Assembly (NCBI GenBank): GCA_946886405.1 | Contig: CAMPIO010000106.1 | Span: 1 to 11,808 of the forward strand | DNA: 11,808 nucleotides | Origin: an uncultured Pseudoxanthomonas sp. | GTDB taxonomy: Bacteria; Pseudomonadota; Gammaproteobacteria; Xanthomonadales; Xanthomonadaceae | Direction of reading: 5' to 3' | In this document: piece by piece, positions 1-6,799 of the stretch | Layout of the letters: each line of letters opens with the position of its first letter | Position numbering within the stretch: position 1 is the first letter of the stretch | Translations under genes and position numbers: made by a program | Notes under the pieces: generated by a model | What the model was told of the DNA's origin: nothing | The model's input: only the letters and a program-made list of their open reading frames with translations | Databases searched by the model: none

Positions 1-35
1 GCAGCACCCCCCCGGCCGCCGGGAGCCAGTCATGA
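1..35 (+). CDS. pilN: 3' end of probable pilN (5' truncated)
   Basis: The frame whose codons begin at base 3 is open from the window edge and ends at a TGA (33-35) that overlaps the pilO ATG as ATGA. It would encode the C-terminal tail STPPAAGSQS. Nothing in ten residues identifies a family. The call rests on the known pilM-pilN-pilO-pilP-pilQ gene order and on the same ATGA coupling seen between pilO and pilP. A Pro/Ala-rich disordered tail is compatible with PilN, the bitopic inner-membrane partner of PilO. The tail includes a run of seven C (7-13). Confidence 0.45.
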   Translation, partial: STPPAAGSQS

Positions 36-730
36 GCCAGAAGAAGACCTCGCTCAAGAATCTTGACATCAACAACATCGGTGCATGGCCGCAGAACGCG
101 AAAGTGGGCTTCTGCGTGATCCTGGCGCTGTTCATCCTCGCCTTCGCCTACTTCCTCTTCATCAAGGGGAAGACCGAAACGCTGGGCTCGCTCGAGCAGG
201 AGGAAGTGCGCCTGCGGCAGGATTTCGAGAAGGAACAGGCCAAGGCCGCCAATCTCGAGCCGCTCAAGCAGCAACTCGCGCAGATGGAACAGGTACTGCA
301 GCAGATGCTGCGGCAGTTGCCGAGCAAGACTGAAATGCCGGACCTCATCATCGACATTTCGCAGACGGCACTTTCCAGCGGCCTGGCCAACGAGCTCTTC
401 CAGCCCGAACCCGAGACGCTGAAAGAGTTCTACGCGGAGAAGCCGATCCAGCTGCGCATGGTGGGCAACTACCACCAGTTCGGCGCATTCGTCAGTGGCG
501 TGGCCTCGCTGCCGCGCGTCGTCATCCTGACCATGCATGACATTTCGCTGCAGCCCAAGGAAGGCAAGGGCGGCGTGAACCGGGGTGCGCTGGAGTTGTC
601 CGGCACGGTGAAAACCTACCGTTACCTCGACGAAACCGAAGTGGCCGAGCAGGAAGCCGCCGCTGCGGCTGCTGCCGGCAAGGATGGCAAGCCGGCTGCC
701 GCGCCCAAGAAGGCCGGGGGGGACGCATGA
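32..730 (+). CDS. pilO: Type IV pilus inner-membrane alignment protein PilO
   Basis: PilO is a bitopic inner-membrane protein that dimerises with PilN and, with PilP, links the cytoplasmic pilus motor platform to the PilQ secretin. The 232-residue product has a short cytoplasmic N-terminus, one membrane segment (about 25-44), a charged coiled coil rich in Glu, Gln and Leu (about 47-95), and a C-terminal ferredoxin-like periplasmic domain. That domain includes the typical GNYHQFGAFVSGVASLPRVV stretch (145-164). Residues 206-232 form an Ala/Lys/Gly-rich low-complexity tail that is probably disordered. The ATG at 32 has a GGGAG ribosome site (21-25) six bases upstream and overlaps the preceding stop. 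The frame stays open to the window edge, so an earlier start cannot be excluded. The gene ends in an ATGA overlap with pilP. Confidence 0.95.
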   Translation: MSQKKTSLKNLDINNIGAWPQNAKVGFCVILALFILAFAYFLFIKGKTETLGSLEQEEVRLRQDFEKEQAKAANLEPLKQQLAQMEQVLQQMLRQLPSKTEMPDLIIDISQTALSSGLANELFQPEPETLKEFYAEKPIQLRMVGNYHQFGAFVSGVASLPRVVILTMHDISLQPKEGKGGVNRGALELSGTVKTYRYLDETEVAEQEAAAAAAAGKDGKPAAAPKKAGGDA

Positions 731-1269
731 TGCGTAGCGAAGCCATGGCAATGACCCGCGGCGCGATGCTGGTGCTGATGATCGGGGCGCTGGCGGGATG
801 CGCGCGTGGCGTGACCAGCACGCCGGGCGATGCACCCAACCTGCAGAAATGGGTCGAGGATGTGCGTGCCCGTCCGGCACCGCCGCTCGAACCCCTGCCG
901 GTCATGCAGCAGTTCGAGACGTTCGAGTATGCAGCGCAGGTGCTGCGCGATCCGTTCAGCGATGCCTGGAACAACGCCGAGGGTGGCGGGCTGCGTCCCG
1001 ACCCCAACCGCCGCAAGGAAACACTGGAGCAGTACCCGCTGGACAGCCTGGACATGGTCGGTACGATCGGCAAGGGGGCAGGTCTGGTGGCACTGGTGAT
1101 GGGGCCCGACAAGGTCACCTACCGGGTACGTCCGGGGAACTACCTGGGCCAGAGCGATGGCCGGGTCACCTCGGTCCGCGAAGATGGCGTGGAACTTGTC
1201 GAACTAGTGCCGGATGGCGCAGGCGGATGGCTGGAACGGCCGGCGTCGATTGCGCTTGAAGATCAATGA
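727..1269 (+). CDS. pilP: Type IV pilus inner-membrane lipoprotein PilP
   Basis: PilP is a lipoprotein that binds the PilN/PilO heterodimer through its N-terminal linker and the PilQ N0 region through its C-terminal beta domain, so it bridges the two membranes. The 180-residue product starts with a lipoprotein signal; the lipobox LAGC places the lipidated Cys at residue 25. A disordered linker follows (about 26-70), containing the LRDPF motif at 73-77. The family-typical block PDPNRRKETLEQYPLDSL (91-108) comes next, then the beta domain with GNYLGQSDGRVTSV (137-150) and a GGWLERPASIAL end. The ATG at 727 overlaps the pilO stop; a second in-frame ATG at 730 sits at better spacing from the G-rich ribosome site (716-723). 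The choice between them does not alter the mature protein. Length is normal for the family. Confidence 0.95.
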   Translation: MMRSEAMAMTRGAMLVLMIGALAGCARGVTSTPGDAPNLQKWVEDVRARPAPPLEPLPVMQQFETFEYAAQVLRDPFSDAWNNAEGGGLRPDPNRRKETLEQYPLDSLDMVGTIGKGAGLVALVMGPDKVTYRVRPGNYLGQSDGRVTSVREDGVELVELVPDGAGGWLERPASIALEDQ

Positions 1270-1271
1270 TT

Positions 1272-1277
1272 GGGGGA
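1272..1277 (+). promoter_or_regulatory. Ribosome binding site favouring the pilQ start at 1284
   Basis: GGGGGA lies six bases before the ATG at 1284, a normal Shine-Dalgarno distance. The alternative ATG at 1266, which overlaps the pilP stop, lies before this site and has no comparable sequence upstream. This favours 1284 as the main start. Confidence 0.6.
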
Positions 1278-1283
1278 TACACG

Positions 1284-3227
1284 ATGACCGCTACGAATGC
1301 CCACCGCCTGCGGCCGTCCCGGCGCCTGGCTACCTTCCGGGTCTGCTCTCTGGGGCTGGCCATCGGCCTGCTTGCTGCGGCAAGTGCGGCGGGTGCCGTC
1401 TCGCCGACGGCGCAGCCTGCTTCCCCCGCTGCCGTCACCCGGCCCGCTTCTGCGGTCTCGGTCTCGAACATCGACTTCCGCCGCGGTGACGACGGCGCGG
1501 GTCGGCTGATCGTGAAGTTCGACGGCCAAGGCGCCGCGCCGGACCTTCGCAACCAGGGCGACAGCGTCGTCGTGGACGTGGGCAACGCGACGCTGCCATC
1601 GACCCTCGCCCGTCCGCTCAACGTGGTCGACTTCGCCACGCCGGTCCAGCGTGTCGAGGCGCAGAGCAAGGGCGGCGGCACGCAGCTCGTGCTCAGCATG
1701 CGCGGTGACTTCGAATCGCTGGCTTACCAGTCCGGCAACGAGTACGTGGTCGAGATCGTGCCCCGCGCGGGGCAGAAGGCGATGGGTAATGCGAATGCCT
1801 CTGCCGGCACCAGCTCCACCGCCATCGTCGCGGCGGCCCAGAAGGTCGCTTCCGAGGCGCGTCGCTACAACGGACGCCCGGTGACGTTCAACTTCCAGGA
1901 CGTGCCGGTGCGCACGGTGCTGCAACTGATCGCCGAAGAGTCGAACCTCAACATCGTCGCGTCCGACACCGTCCAGGGCAACGTCACGCTGCGGCTGGTC
2001 AACGTGCCGTGGGACCAGGCGCTGGACATCGTGTTGCGCGCCAAGGGCCTGGACAAGCGCCGCGATGGCGCCGTGGTCTGGGTGGCACCGCAGCCCGAGC
2101 TGGCCAAGTTCGAGCAGGACAAGGAAGACGCGCGTATCGCGATCGAGAACCGCGAAGACCTGACGACCGACTACATCCAGATCAACTACCACAACGCGGC
2201 GGCGATCTTCAAAGCGCTGACCGAGGCCAAGGGCGTCGGCAACAGCGGCGGCGGCGGCGGTGGTGGCGGCAACAGCCAGAACGAGAACGGCTTCCTGTCG
2301 CCGCGCGGCCGCATCGTGGCGGATGAGCGCACCAATACGCTGATGATCAGCGACATTCCGAAGAAGGTCGCGCAGATGCGCGAGCTGATCGCCGTGATCG
2401 ACCGCCCGGTCGACCAGGTGCTGATCGAGGGACGCATCGTCATCGCGACCGACTCGTTCGCGCGCGACCTGGGTGCCAAGTTCGGCTTGCAGGGGCGTCG
2501 GCAGGGGGACCGCACGCAGGCCATCGGTGGCTCGCTGGGCGGCAACACCAGCATCATCAACGACGGCGTCTTCGTGCGTGACGTGGAAGGCGACACCGCG
2601 ACGGACGGTTTGAATCTCAACCTGCCGGCAGGCACGTTCACCACCAATCCCGCTGCGAGCATCGCCTACACCCTGCTCGGTCGCAATTTCAATCTCGACG
2701 TCGAACTGTCGGCGTTGCAGGAAGAAGGGCGCGGCGAAGTCATCTCGAATCCGCGCCTGGTCACCACCAACCAGCGCGAAGCCGTCATCAAGCAGGGTCG
2801 CGAAGTAGGCTACCTGACGGTGACCGGCAGTGGCACCGGCGTGGCCACGCCTACGGTGCAGTTCAAGGAAGCCTTGCTGGAGTTGAAGGTCACGCCGACC
2901 ATCACCGACGACAATCGCGTGTTCCTGAACCTGAACGTGAAGAAGGATGAAGTCATCCGCTTCATCAGCCTCGGCCAGTTCGGCCAGGTGCCGGAGCTGG
3001 CACGTCGCGAGATCAACACGGCCGTGCTGATCGAAGATGGCCAGACGGTGGTCATCGGCGGCGTGTACGAGTTCAACGACCGCGCCAGCGTCGCCAAGGT
3101 GCCGTTCCTGGGTGATATTCCGTTCCTGGGCAACCTGTTCAAAAAGAGGGGCCGCAGCAAGGAAAAGGCGGAACTTCTGATCTTCGTGACGCCGAAGGTC
3201 CTGCGCGTGGCCGAGCGCCGCCGCTGA
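1284..3227 (+). CDS. pilQ: Type IV pilus outer-membrane secretin PilQ
   Basis: PilQ forms the multimeric outer-membrane channel through which the pilus is extruded and retracted, and DNA is taken up in competent relatives. From the ATG at 1284 the protein has 647 residues. It starts with an Arg-rich N-terminus and a hydrophobic signal segment (about 18-37), with cleavage likely near AGA at 36-38. One AMIN peptidoglycan-binding domain follows (about 57-155), then N0/STN (about 199-268) and N1 (about 296-375), the latter interrupted by an eight-Gly loop at 322-329. The secretin barrel runs from about 377 to 640, with the signature VPFLGDIPFLGNLFK at 606-620. P. aeruginosa PilQ is longer and has two AMIN domains, so this appears to be a shorter form. 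An alternative ATG at 1266 would add six residues. A terminator follows the stop, making this the last gene of the operon. Confidence 0.96.
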   Translation: MTATNAHRLRPSRRLATFRVCSLGLAIGLLAAASAAGAVSPTAQPASPAAVTRPASAVSVSNIDFRRGDDGAGRLIVKFDGQGAAPDLRNQGDSVVVDVGNATLPSTLARPLNVVDFATPVQRVEAQSKGGGTQLVLSMRGDFESLAYQSGNEYVVEIVPRAGQKAMGNANASAGTSSTAIVAAAQKVASEARRYNGRPVTFNFQDVPVRTVLQLIAEESNLNIVASDTVQGNVTLRLVNVPWDQALDIVLRAKGLDKRRDGAVVWVAPQPELAKFEQDKEDARIAIENREDLTTDYIQINYHNAAAIFKALTEAKGVGNSGGGGGGGGNSQNENGFLSPRGRIVADERTNTLMISDIPKKVAQMRELIAVIDRPVDQVLIEGRIVIATDSFARDLGAKFGLQGRRQGDRTQAIGGSLGGNTSIINDGVFVRDVEGDTATDGLNLNLPAGTFTTNPAASIAYTLLGRNFNLDVELSALQEEGRGEVISNPRLVTTNQREAVIKQGREVGYLTVTGSGTGVATPTVQFKEALLELKVTPTITDDNRVFLNLNVKKDEVIRFISLGQFGQVPELARREINTAVLIEDGQTVVIGGVYEFNDRASVAKVPFLGDIPFLGNLFKKRGRSKEKAELLIFVTPKVLRVAERRR

Positions 3228-3240
3228 CGGTCGGTACGTA

Positions 3241-3280
3241 GAGCGAAGCGAAAGGGCCCTGCGGGGCCCTTTCTTCGTTC
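3241..3280 (+). terminator. Rho-independent terminator after pilQ
   Basis: A 10-bp perfect stem, GAAAGGGCCC (3250-3259) with GGGCCCTTTC (3264-3273), closes a TGCG loop. Below a two-base bulge (3248-3249), GAGCGAA (3241-3247) can also pair with TTCGTTC (3274-3280), including one G-U pair. The T-rich stretch TTTCTTCGTTC follows the GC core. It lies 13 bases after the pilQ stop and separates the pilus operon from the MoxR/Bat operon. Confidence 0.85.
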
Positions 3281-3326
3281 CGGGTGCGCGGAGCCTGAAC
3301 CCGGGCAAGCGCACCGCATTGCGGGC

Positions 3327-3356
3327 TGAACCTTCACTGCGGCATTGGGTCAAAAT
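3327..3356 (+). promoter_or_regulatory. Candidate promoter for the moxR/bat operon
   Basis: CAAAAT (3351-3356) matches four of six bases of the sigma-70 -10 consensus. TGAACC (3327-3332), 18 bases upstream, matches three of six of the -35. Transcription would begin near 3363, giving a leader of roughly 20 bases. A promoter is expected here because a terminator lies upstream and a tightly packed operon follows, but these boxes are weak. Confidence 0.3.
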
Positions 3357-3384
3357 CGGCCTTCCACAGACTCCCGGTTGCACT

Positions 3385-4398
3385 ATGGATGCCATCCCCG
3401 ACGACAAGGCCGAGCACGGTTCAGCGCACTCCCGTTTGCGCGACGCATTCGTAGGCCTGCGCGAGGACCTTTCGCAGGCCATCGTCGGCCAATCGGCGCT
3501 GGTGGAGCGACTGCTGATCGCTTTGCTGGCCGACGGCCATCTGCTGGTCGAGGGCGCGCCGGGGCTGGCCAAGACCACCGCGATCCGCGCGCTGGCGTCG
3601 CGGTTGCATGCCGACTTTGCGCGTGTGCAGTTCACCCCGGACCTGCTGCCGGCCGACCTGACGGGTACCGAGGTGTGGCGACCGCAGGAGGGGCGGTTCG
3701 AGTTCCAGGCCGGGCCGATCTTCCATCCCTTGTTGCTGGCCGACGAGATCAACCGCGCGCCGGCCAAGGTGCAGTCCGCCTTGCTGGAGGCGATGGGCGA
3801 GCGCCAGGTGACCGTGGGCCGGCACACTTATCCGTTGCCGGCGTTGTTCCTGGTGATGGCAACGCAGAATCCGATCGAGCAGGAGGGCACGTTCCCCTTG
3901 CCGGAGGCGCAGCTCGACCGGTTCCTCATGCACGTGAAGATCGGATATCCCGAAGCGGCCGCCGAAGCGGAAATCCTGCGCCTGGCGCGTGACCGCGCCC
4001 GTGAGCAGATGCAGTCCGTCCACGTCGCCATCGACCGCATGCCACTCGAAGATGTCTTCGAGGCGCGCGCCCAGGTGCTTGACCTGCATCTGGCGCCTGC
4101 GTTGGAGCGCTATCTGATCGAACTCGTGCTCGCGTCCCGCGACGCGTCCCGCTACGACGCCACGCTGGCGAGGCGCATCGCCTGGGGCGCAAGTCCGCGC
4201 GGTTCCATCGCGCTCGAGCGATGCGCGCGCGCGCGCGCCTGGCTGGCGGGTCGCGACTACGTCACGCCCGACGACATCCGGGCCATCGCCCCCGACGTGC
4301 TCCGCCACCGTGTGCTGCCCAGTTACGAAGCGACGGCGGAAGGCTGGGATGGCGACCGCCTGGTGAAGGCGTTGCTCGACGCGGTTCCCTTGCCCTGA
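3385..4398 (+). CDS. MoxR family AAA+ ATPase
   Basis: This is a 337-residue AAA+ ATPase of the MoxR class, thought to act as a chaperone that remodels or activates partner proteins, often vWA-domain proteins encoded beside it. Visible motifs are Walker A GAPGLAKT (57-64), Walker B LLLADE (116-121), sensor 1 ATQNP (159-163), the arginine-finger region EAQLDRF (R179) and sensor 2 GASPRG (268-273, R272). All catalytic positions look intact. There is no membrane segment, so it should be cytoplasmic. The ATG at 3385 was chosen; a TTG at 3319 would add 22 residues unlike the family. No clear Shine-Dalgarno precedes the ATG. It is the first gene of a six-gene operon with DUF58, DUF4381, BatA, BatB-C and BatD. 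The alternating GC run at 4223-4236 encodes part of the sensor 2 helix region. Confidence 0.95.
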   Translation: MDAIPDDKAEHGSAHSRLRDAFVGLREDLSQAIVGQSALVERLLIALLADGHLLVEGAPGLAKTTAIRALASRLHADFARVQFTPDLLPADLTGTEVWRPQEGRFEFQAGPIFHPLLLADEINRAPAKVQSALLEAMGERQVTVGRHTYPLPALFLVMATQNPIEQEGTFPLPEAQLDRFLMHVKIGYPEAAAEAEILRLARDRAREQMQSVHVAIDRMPLEDVFEARAQVLDLHLAPALERYLIELVLASRDASRYDATLARRIAWGASPRGSIALERCARARAWLAGRDYVTPDDIRAIAPDVLRHRVLPSYEATAEGWDGDRLVKALLDAVPLP

Positions 4399-4428
4399 TC
4401 CCGGACCACGCGTGTCCGCGCCCTGTCG

Positions 4429-5325
4429 ATGAACGAAGGCATCCTGCCCACCTTGGCCGAACTGATCGCGCTGCGTGCAAGCGCGCAACGGCGTCCGCCC
4501 GCACGGCGTGGCCGGCACTCGGTGACGGGTCCGTCCGCCTCCCCGATGCGGGGTCGCGGCATGGAGTACGCGGAGTCGCGCGAGTATGTCGCCGGCGACG
4601 ATGTGCGCCATATCGACTGGCGACTGACGGCGCGCAGCGGACGCACGCACACCAAGTTGTTCCAGGCGGAACGGGAGCGGCTGACACTGCTGGTCGCCGA
4701 CACCTCGCCGCTGCTGTATTTCGGAACGCGCACGCGCTTCAAGTCGGTGCAGGCCGCGCGTGCGGGCGCGGTCGCAGCGTGGCAGGCCGTGCGCGACGGT
4801 GATCGCCTTGCCATCCTGCGCGGCAGCATGGTCGAAGCGCCTGTTCCTCCCGCATCCGGCACACGGGGCGCGTTGCGTGTGCTGGATGCCTTGGTGCGCT
4901 GGTACGCCACGCCGCCGCCGGACGATCTTGGTCTGGCATTCGCGCTGGATCAGGCGGCGCGCCTGCTCCGGCCGGGTTCGCGGCTGCTGGTGCTGGCCGA
5001 TCCGCACAGCCTGGCCTCCATTCCCGAATCGCGCTGGCCCGCGCTGGCCGCGCACCACGACGTGGTCGTGCTGCTGTTGACCGATCCGCTGGAAACTGCG
5101 CCGCCATCGCAACGCCTGCCGTTCATCGTGGGCAGCCAGCGGGTGGAGCTCGACCTGGCCAGCCCGTCGCAGCGCGAGGCGTGGCGAGCCGAGTTCCAGC
5201 AGCCGCTTGATCGTGCACTCGACCGCCTGCCTGCGCGCGGCGTCCAGGTGCGCACGCTGTCGACCGACGCGCCCAGCGACGCGTGGCTGGTGGCGCTGGG
5301 TCGTGCCCAGCCACAGGTGGCTTGA
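4429..5325 (+). CDS. DUF58 domain-containing protein
   Basis: DUF58 proteins have a vWA-like fold and are encoded next to MoxR ATPases, whose partners or clients they probably are. The 298-residue protein carries the diagnostic block: GRGMEYAESREYVAGDDVRH (42-61), followed by IDWRLTARSGRTHTKLF. The vWA-like strand VADTS follows (89-93) and continues LYFGTRTRFKSVQAARAG. The MIDAS-like motif reads DTSPL (91-95), so the last Ser of DxSxS is missing. There is no membrane segment, unlike larger DUF58 proteins with an N-terminal transmembrane hairpin, so a cytoplasmic location is likely. It starts 30 bases after moxR with no strong ribosome site. The next gene begins two bases after its stop. Family assignment is firm; molecular function is not established. 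Confidence 0.92.
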   Translation: MNEGILPTLAELIALRASAQRRPPARRGRHSVTGPSASPMRGRGMEYAESREYVAGDDVRHIDWRLTARSGRTHTKLFQAERERLTLLVADTSPLLYFGTRTRFKSVQAARAGAVAAWQAVRDGDRLAILRGSMVEAPVPPASGTRGALRVLDALVRWYATPPPDDLGLAFALDQAARLLRPGSRLLVLADPHSLASIPESRWPALAAHHDVVVLLLTDPLETAPPSQRLPFIVGSQRVELDLASPSQREAWRAEFQQPLDRALDRLPARGVQVRTLSTDAPSDAWLVALGRAQPQVA

Positions 5326-5327
5326 CC

Positions 5328-5780
5328 ATGGGCATCACCACGCTGGTGCTGCGCGACGTCCACGTGCCCGCCTCGCCGTCCTGGTGGCCGCTGGCGCCGG
5401 GGTGGTGGCTGGTACTGGCCGCCATGTTGCTGATCGTGATCGGCCTCGCGGCATGGCGCACGCGTCGTCGTCGCCGGCGCTTGGTGTGGCAGCGCTGGTT
5501 CGATGCGGCGGGTGAAGGGCGTTCGCCTGCCGAGCAGGTGGCGGCGATGTCGGAACGGCTGCGCCGTGCGGCACGCCGCCTCGATCCTTCGGCCGATCGG
5601 CTGCAGGGGGACGCCTGGCTGCACTTCCTCGACGGCAAGCACGGCCACGCGTTTTCACAGGGGCCGGGTCGGTTGCTGCTGGATGGCGGTTTCCGTCGCG
5701 AGGTGGCACCTGCGGAGCTGTCCGCCGCAACGGCGGTCGCGCGCGCGCGCTTTCTCGAACTGATGGCGGGAACGCGATGA
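5328..5780 (+). CDS. DUF4381 small membrane protein
   Basis: This 150-residue protein matches the DUF4381 family found inside proteobacterial MoxR/Bat operons. The N-terminus has the typical LRDVHVPASPSWWPLAPGWW stretch (8-27), and one membrane helix spans about 26-43. A very basic stop-transfer cluster (44-52, six consecutive Arg at 46-51) implies that the C-terminal helical part is cytoplasmic and the short N-terminus periplasmic. The C-terminal region contains WLHFLDGKHGHAF. The start at 5328 is supported by AGGTGG (5315-5320) seven bases upstream and by a two-base gap from the DUF58 stop. It overlaps batA by ATGA. The function is unknown; by context it is a membrane adaptor between the cytoplasmic MoxR/DUF58 pair and the Bat proteins (inference). 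An alternating CG run lies at 5738-5750. Confidence 0.88.
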   Translation: MGITTLVLRDVHVPASPSWWPLAPGWWLVLAAMLLIVIGLAAWRTRRRRRRLVWQRWFDAAGEGRSPAEQVAAMSERLRRAARRLDPSADRLQGDAWLHFLDGKHGHAFSQGPGRLLLDGGFRREVAPAELSAATAVARARFLELMAGTR

Positions 5781-6799
5781 ACGTGTCGTGGCCCGCGCTG
5801 CAGTGGTTGCAGGACGGTTACGCGGGTTTCGCGTGGCCGTGGTTCTGGCTGGCGTTTCCGTTGCCCTGGCTGGTGCGCTGGCTGTTGCCGGCGCGACCGC
5901 TGCACGCCGACGCGCTCAGGGTGCCGTACGGACCGTCGGTGCAGGCAATCGCGCAACAGGGGGGACGCGGATTTCCGCGACGTGCCGCGGCGCTTGCCTG
6001 GTTGGCGTGGTTCCTGCTGTGTGCCGCCGCCGCACGGCCTCAGCAGTTTGGCGACGCCGTGACGCCACCGGTGAGTGGGCGCGACCTGATGCTCGCGGTC
6101 GACTTGTCCGGCAGCATGACCGAGCCGGACATGGAACTGGGTGGCGCGGTCGTCGATCGCCTGACCGCCGCCAAGGCGGTGCTCGCGGACTTCCTCGACC
6201 GTCGCGATGGTGATCGCGTGGGGCTGCTGGTGTTCGGCCAGCGCGCTTACGCCATGACGCCGCTCACCCGCGACCTGCAGACCGTGCGCGACCAGCTGCG
6301 CGATGCCGTGGCCGGGCTGGCCGGGCGCGAAACCGCCATCGGCGATGCCATCGCACTCGCCGTACGCCGCCTGCGCATGCAGCAGGATGGCCAGCGCGTA
6401 CTGATCATGCTCACGGACGGTGTCAATTCCGCCGGCGTGCTGACGCCGGGGAAAGCGGCGGAACTGGCGAAGGAAGAGCGCGTGCGCATCCACACCATCG
6501 CCTTCGGTGGCGATGGCGGGATCAGCGTGTTCGGCATTCCGTTGCCGTTGCCGGCTAGTTCGGCCGAGGCCATCGACGAAGCTACCCTGCGCGATGTCGC
6601 AACGCAGACGGGCGGGCGTTTTTTCCGCGCACGCGATACCCGCGAGCTGGCGGGCATCTATGCCGAACTGGACCGGCTGGAGCCAGTGGAGCAGCCGGGC
6701 AAGGCGGTGCGTCCGCGCATCGAGCGTTATGCATGGCCGCTCGCCGCCGCGCTGCTGGTGTCGCTGCTCGCTTTCCTGCTGCCGCGGAGGCGGACATGA
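5777..6799 (+). CDS. batA: vWA domain membrane protein BatA
   Basis: BatA-type proteins (Bacteroides aerotolerance family) are inner-membrane vWA proteins. The 340-residue product has two N-terminal membrane segments (about 20-37 and 71-86), a vWA domain (about 103-300) and a C-terminal membrane helix (about 319-335) followed by PRRRT. The MIDAS metal site is complete: DLSGS (D109, S111, S113), T186 in GRETAIGD, and D214 in MLTDG. The basic loop between the first two helices and the basic C-terminus are expected inside, which places the vWA domain in the periplasm. The region IDEATLRDVATQTGGRFFRA (267-286) is typical of BatA. The gene overlaps DUF4381 and the next gene by ATGA, with GGCGGGA as a ribosome site five bases upstream. 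It probably forms a complex with BatB-C and BatD (family knowledge). Confidence 0.93.
   Translation: MNVSWPALQWLQDGYAGFAWPWFWLAFPLPWLVRWLLPARPLHADALRVPYGPSVQAIAQQGGRGFPRRAAALAWLAWFLLCAAAARPQQFGDAVTPPVSGRDLMLAVDLSGSMTEPDMELGGAVVDRLTAAKAVLADFLDRRDGDRVGLLVFGQRAYAMTPLTRDLQTVRDQLRDAVAGLAGRETAIGDAIALAVRRLRMQQDGQRVLIMLTDGVNSAGVLTPGKAAELAKEERVRIHTIAFGGDGGISVFGIPLPLPASSAEAIDEATLRDVATQTGGRFFRARDTRELAGIYAELDRLEPVEQPGKAVRPRIERYAWPLAAALLVSLLAFLLPRRRT

Noticed and set aside
3319..3384. TTG start that would extend MoxR by 22 residues
   Set aside because: The added residues do not resemble the family, the extension would overlap the candidate promoter, and an ATG at 3385 gives a normal-length protein.
1263..3827. 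Antisense open frame of about 850 codons across pilQ and the start of moxR
   Set aside because: Its composition (His, Arg, Asp and Val rich with no recognisable domain) is that of a shadow frame opposite a strongly coding high-GC gene, and it runs through the terminator region.
4223..4236. Alternating GC run in moxR, and a similar CG run at 5738-5750 in the DUF4381 gene
   Set aside because: Both encode ordinary Ala-Arg stretches in frame, and such runs are expected at this GC content. Z-DNA or slippage effects cannot be supported from sequence alone.
3421..5112. Antisense open frame of about 560 codons across moxR and the DUF58 gene
   Set aside because: Both + strand genes have clear family motifs; the antisense product is Arg/Gln/His rich with no domain.
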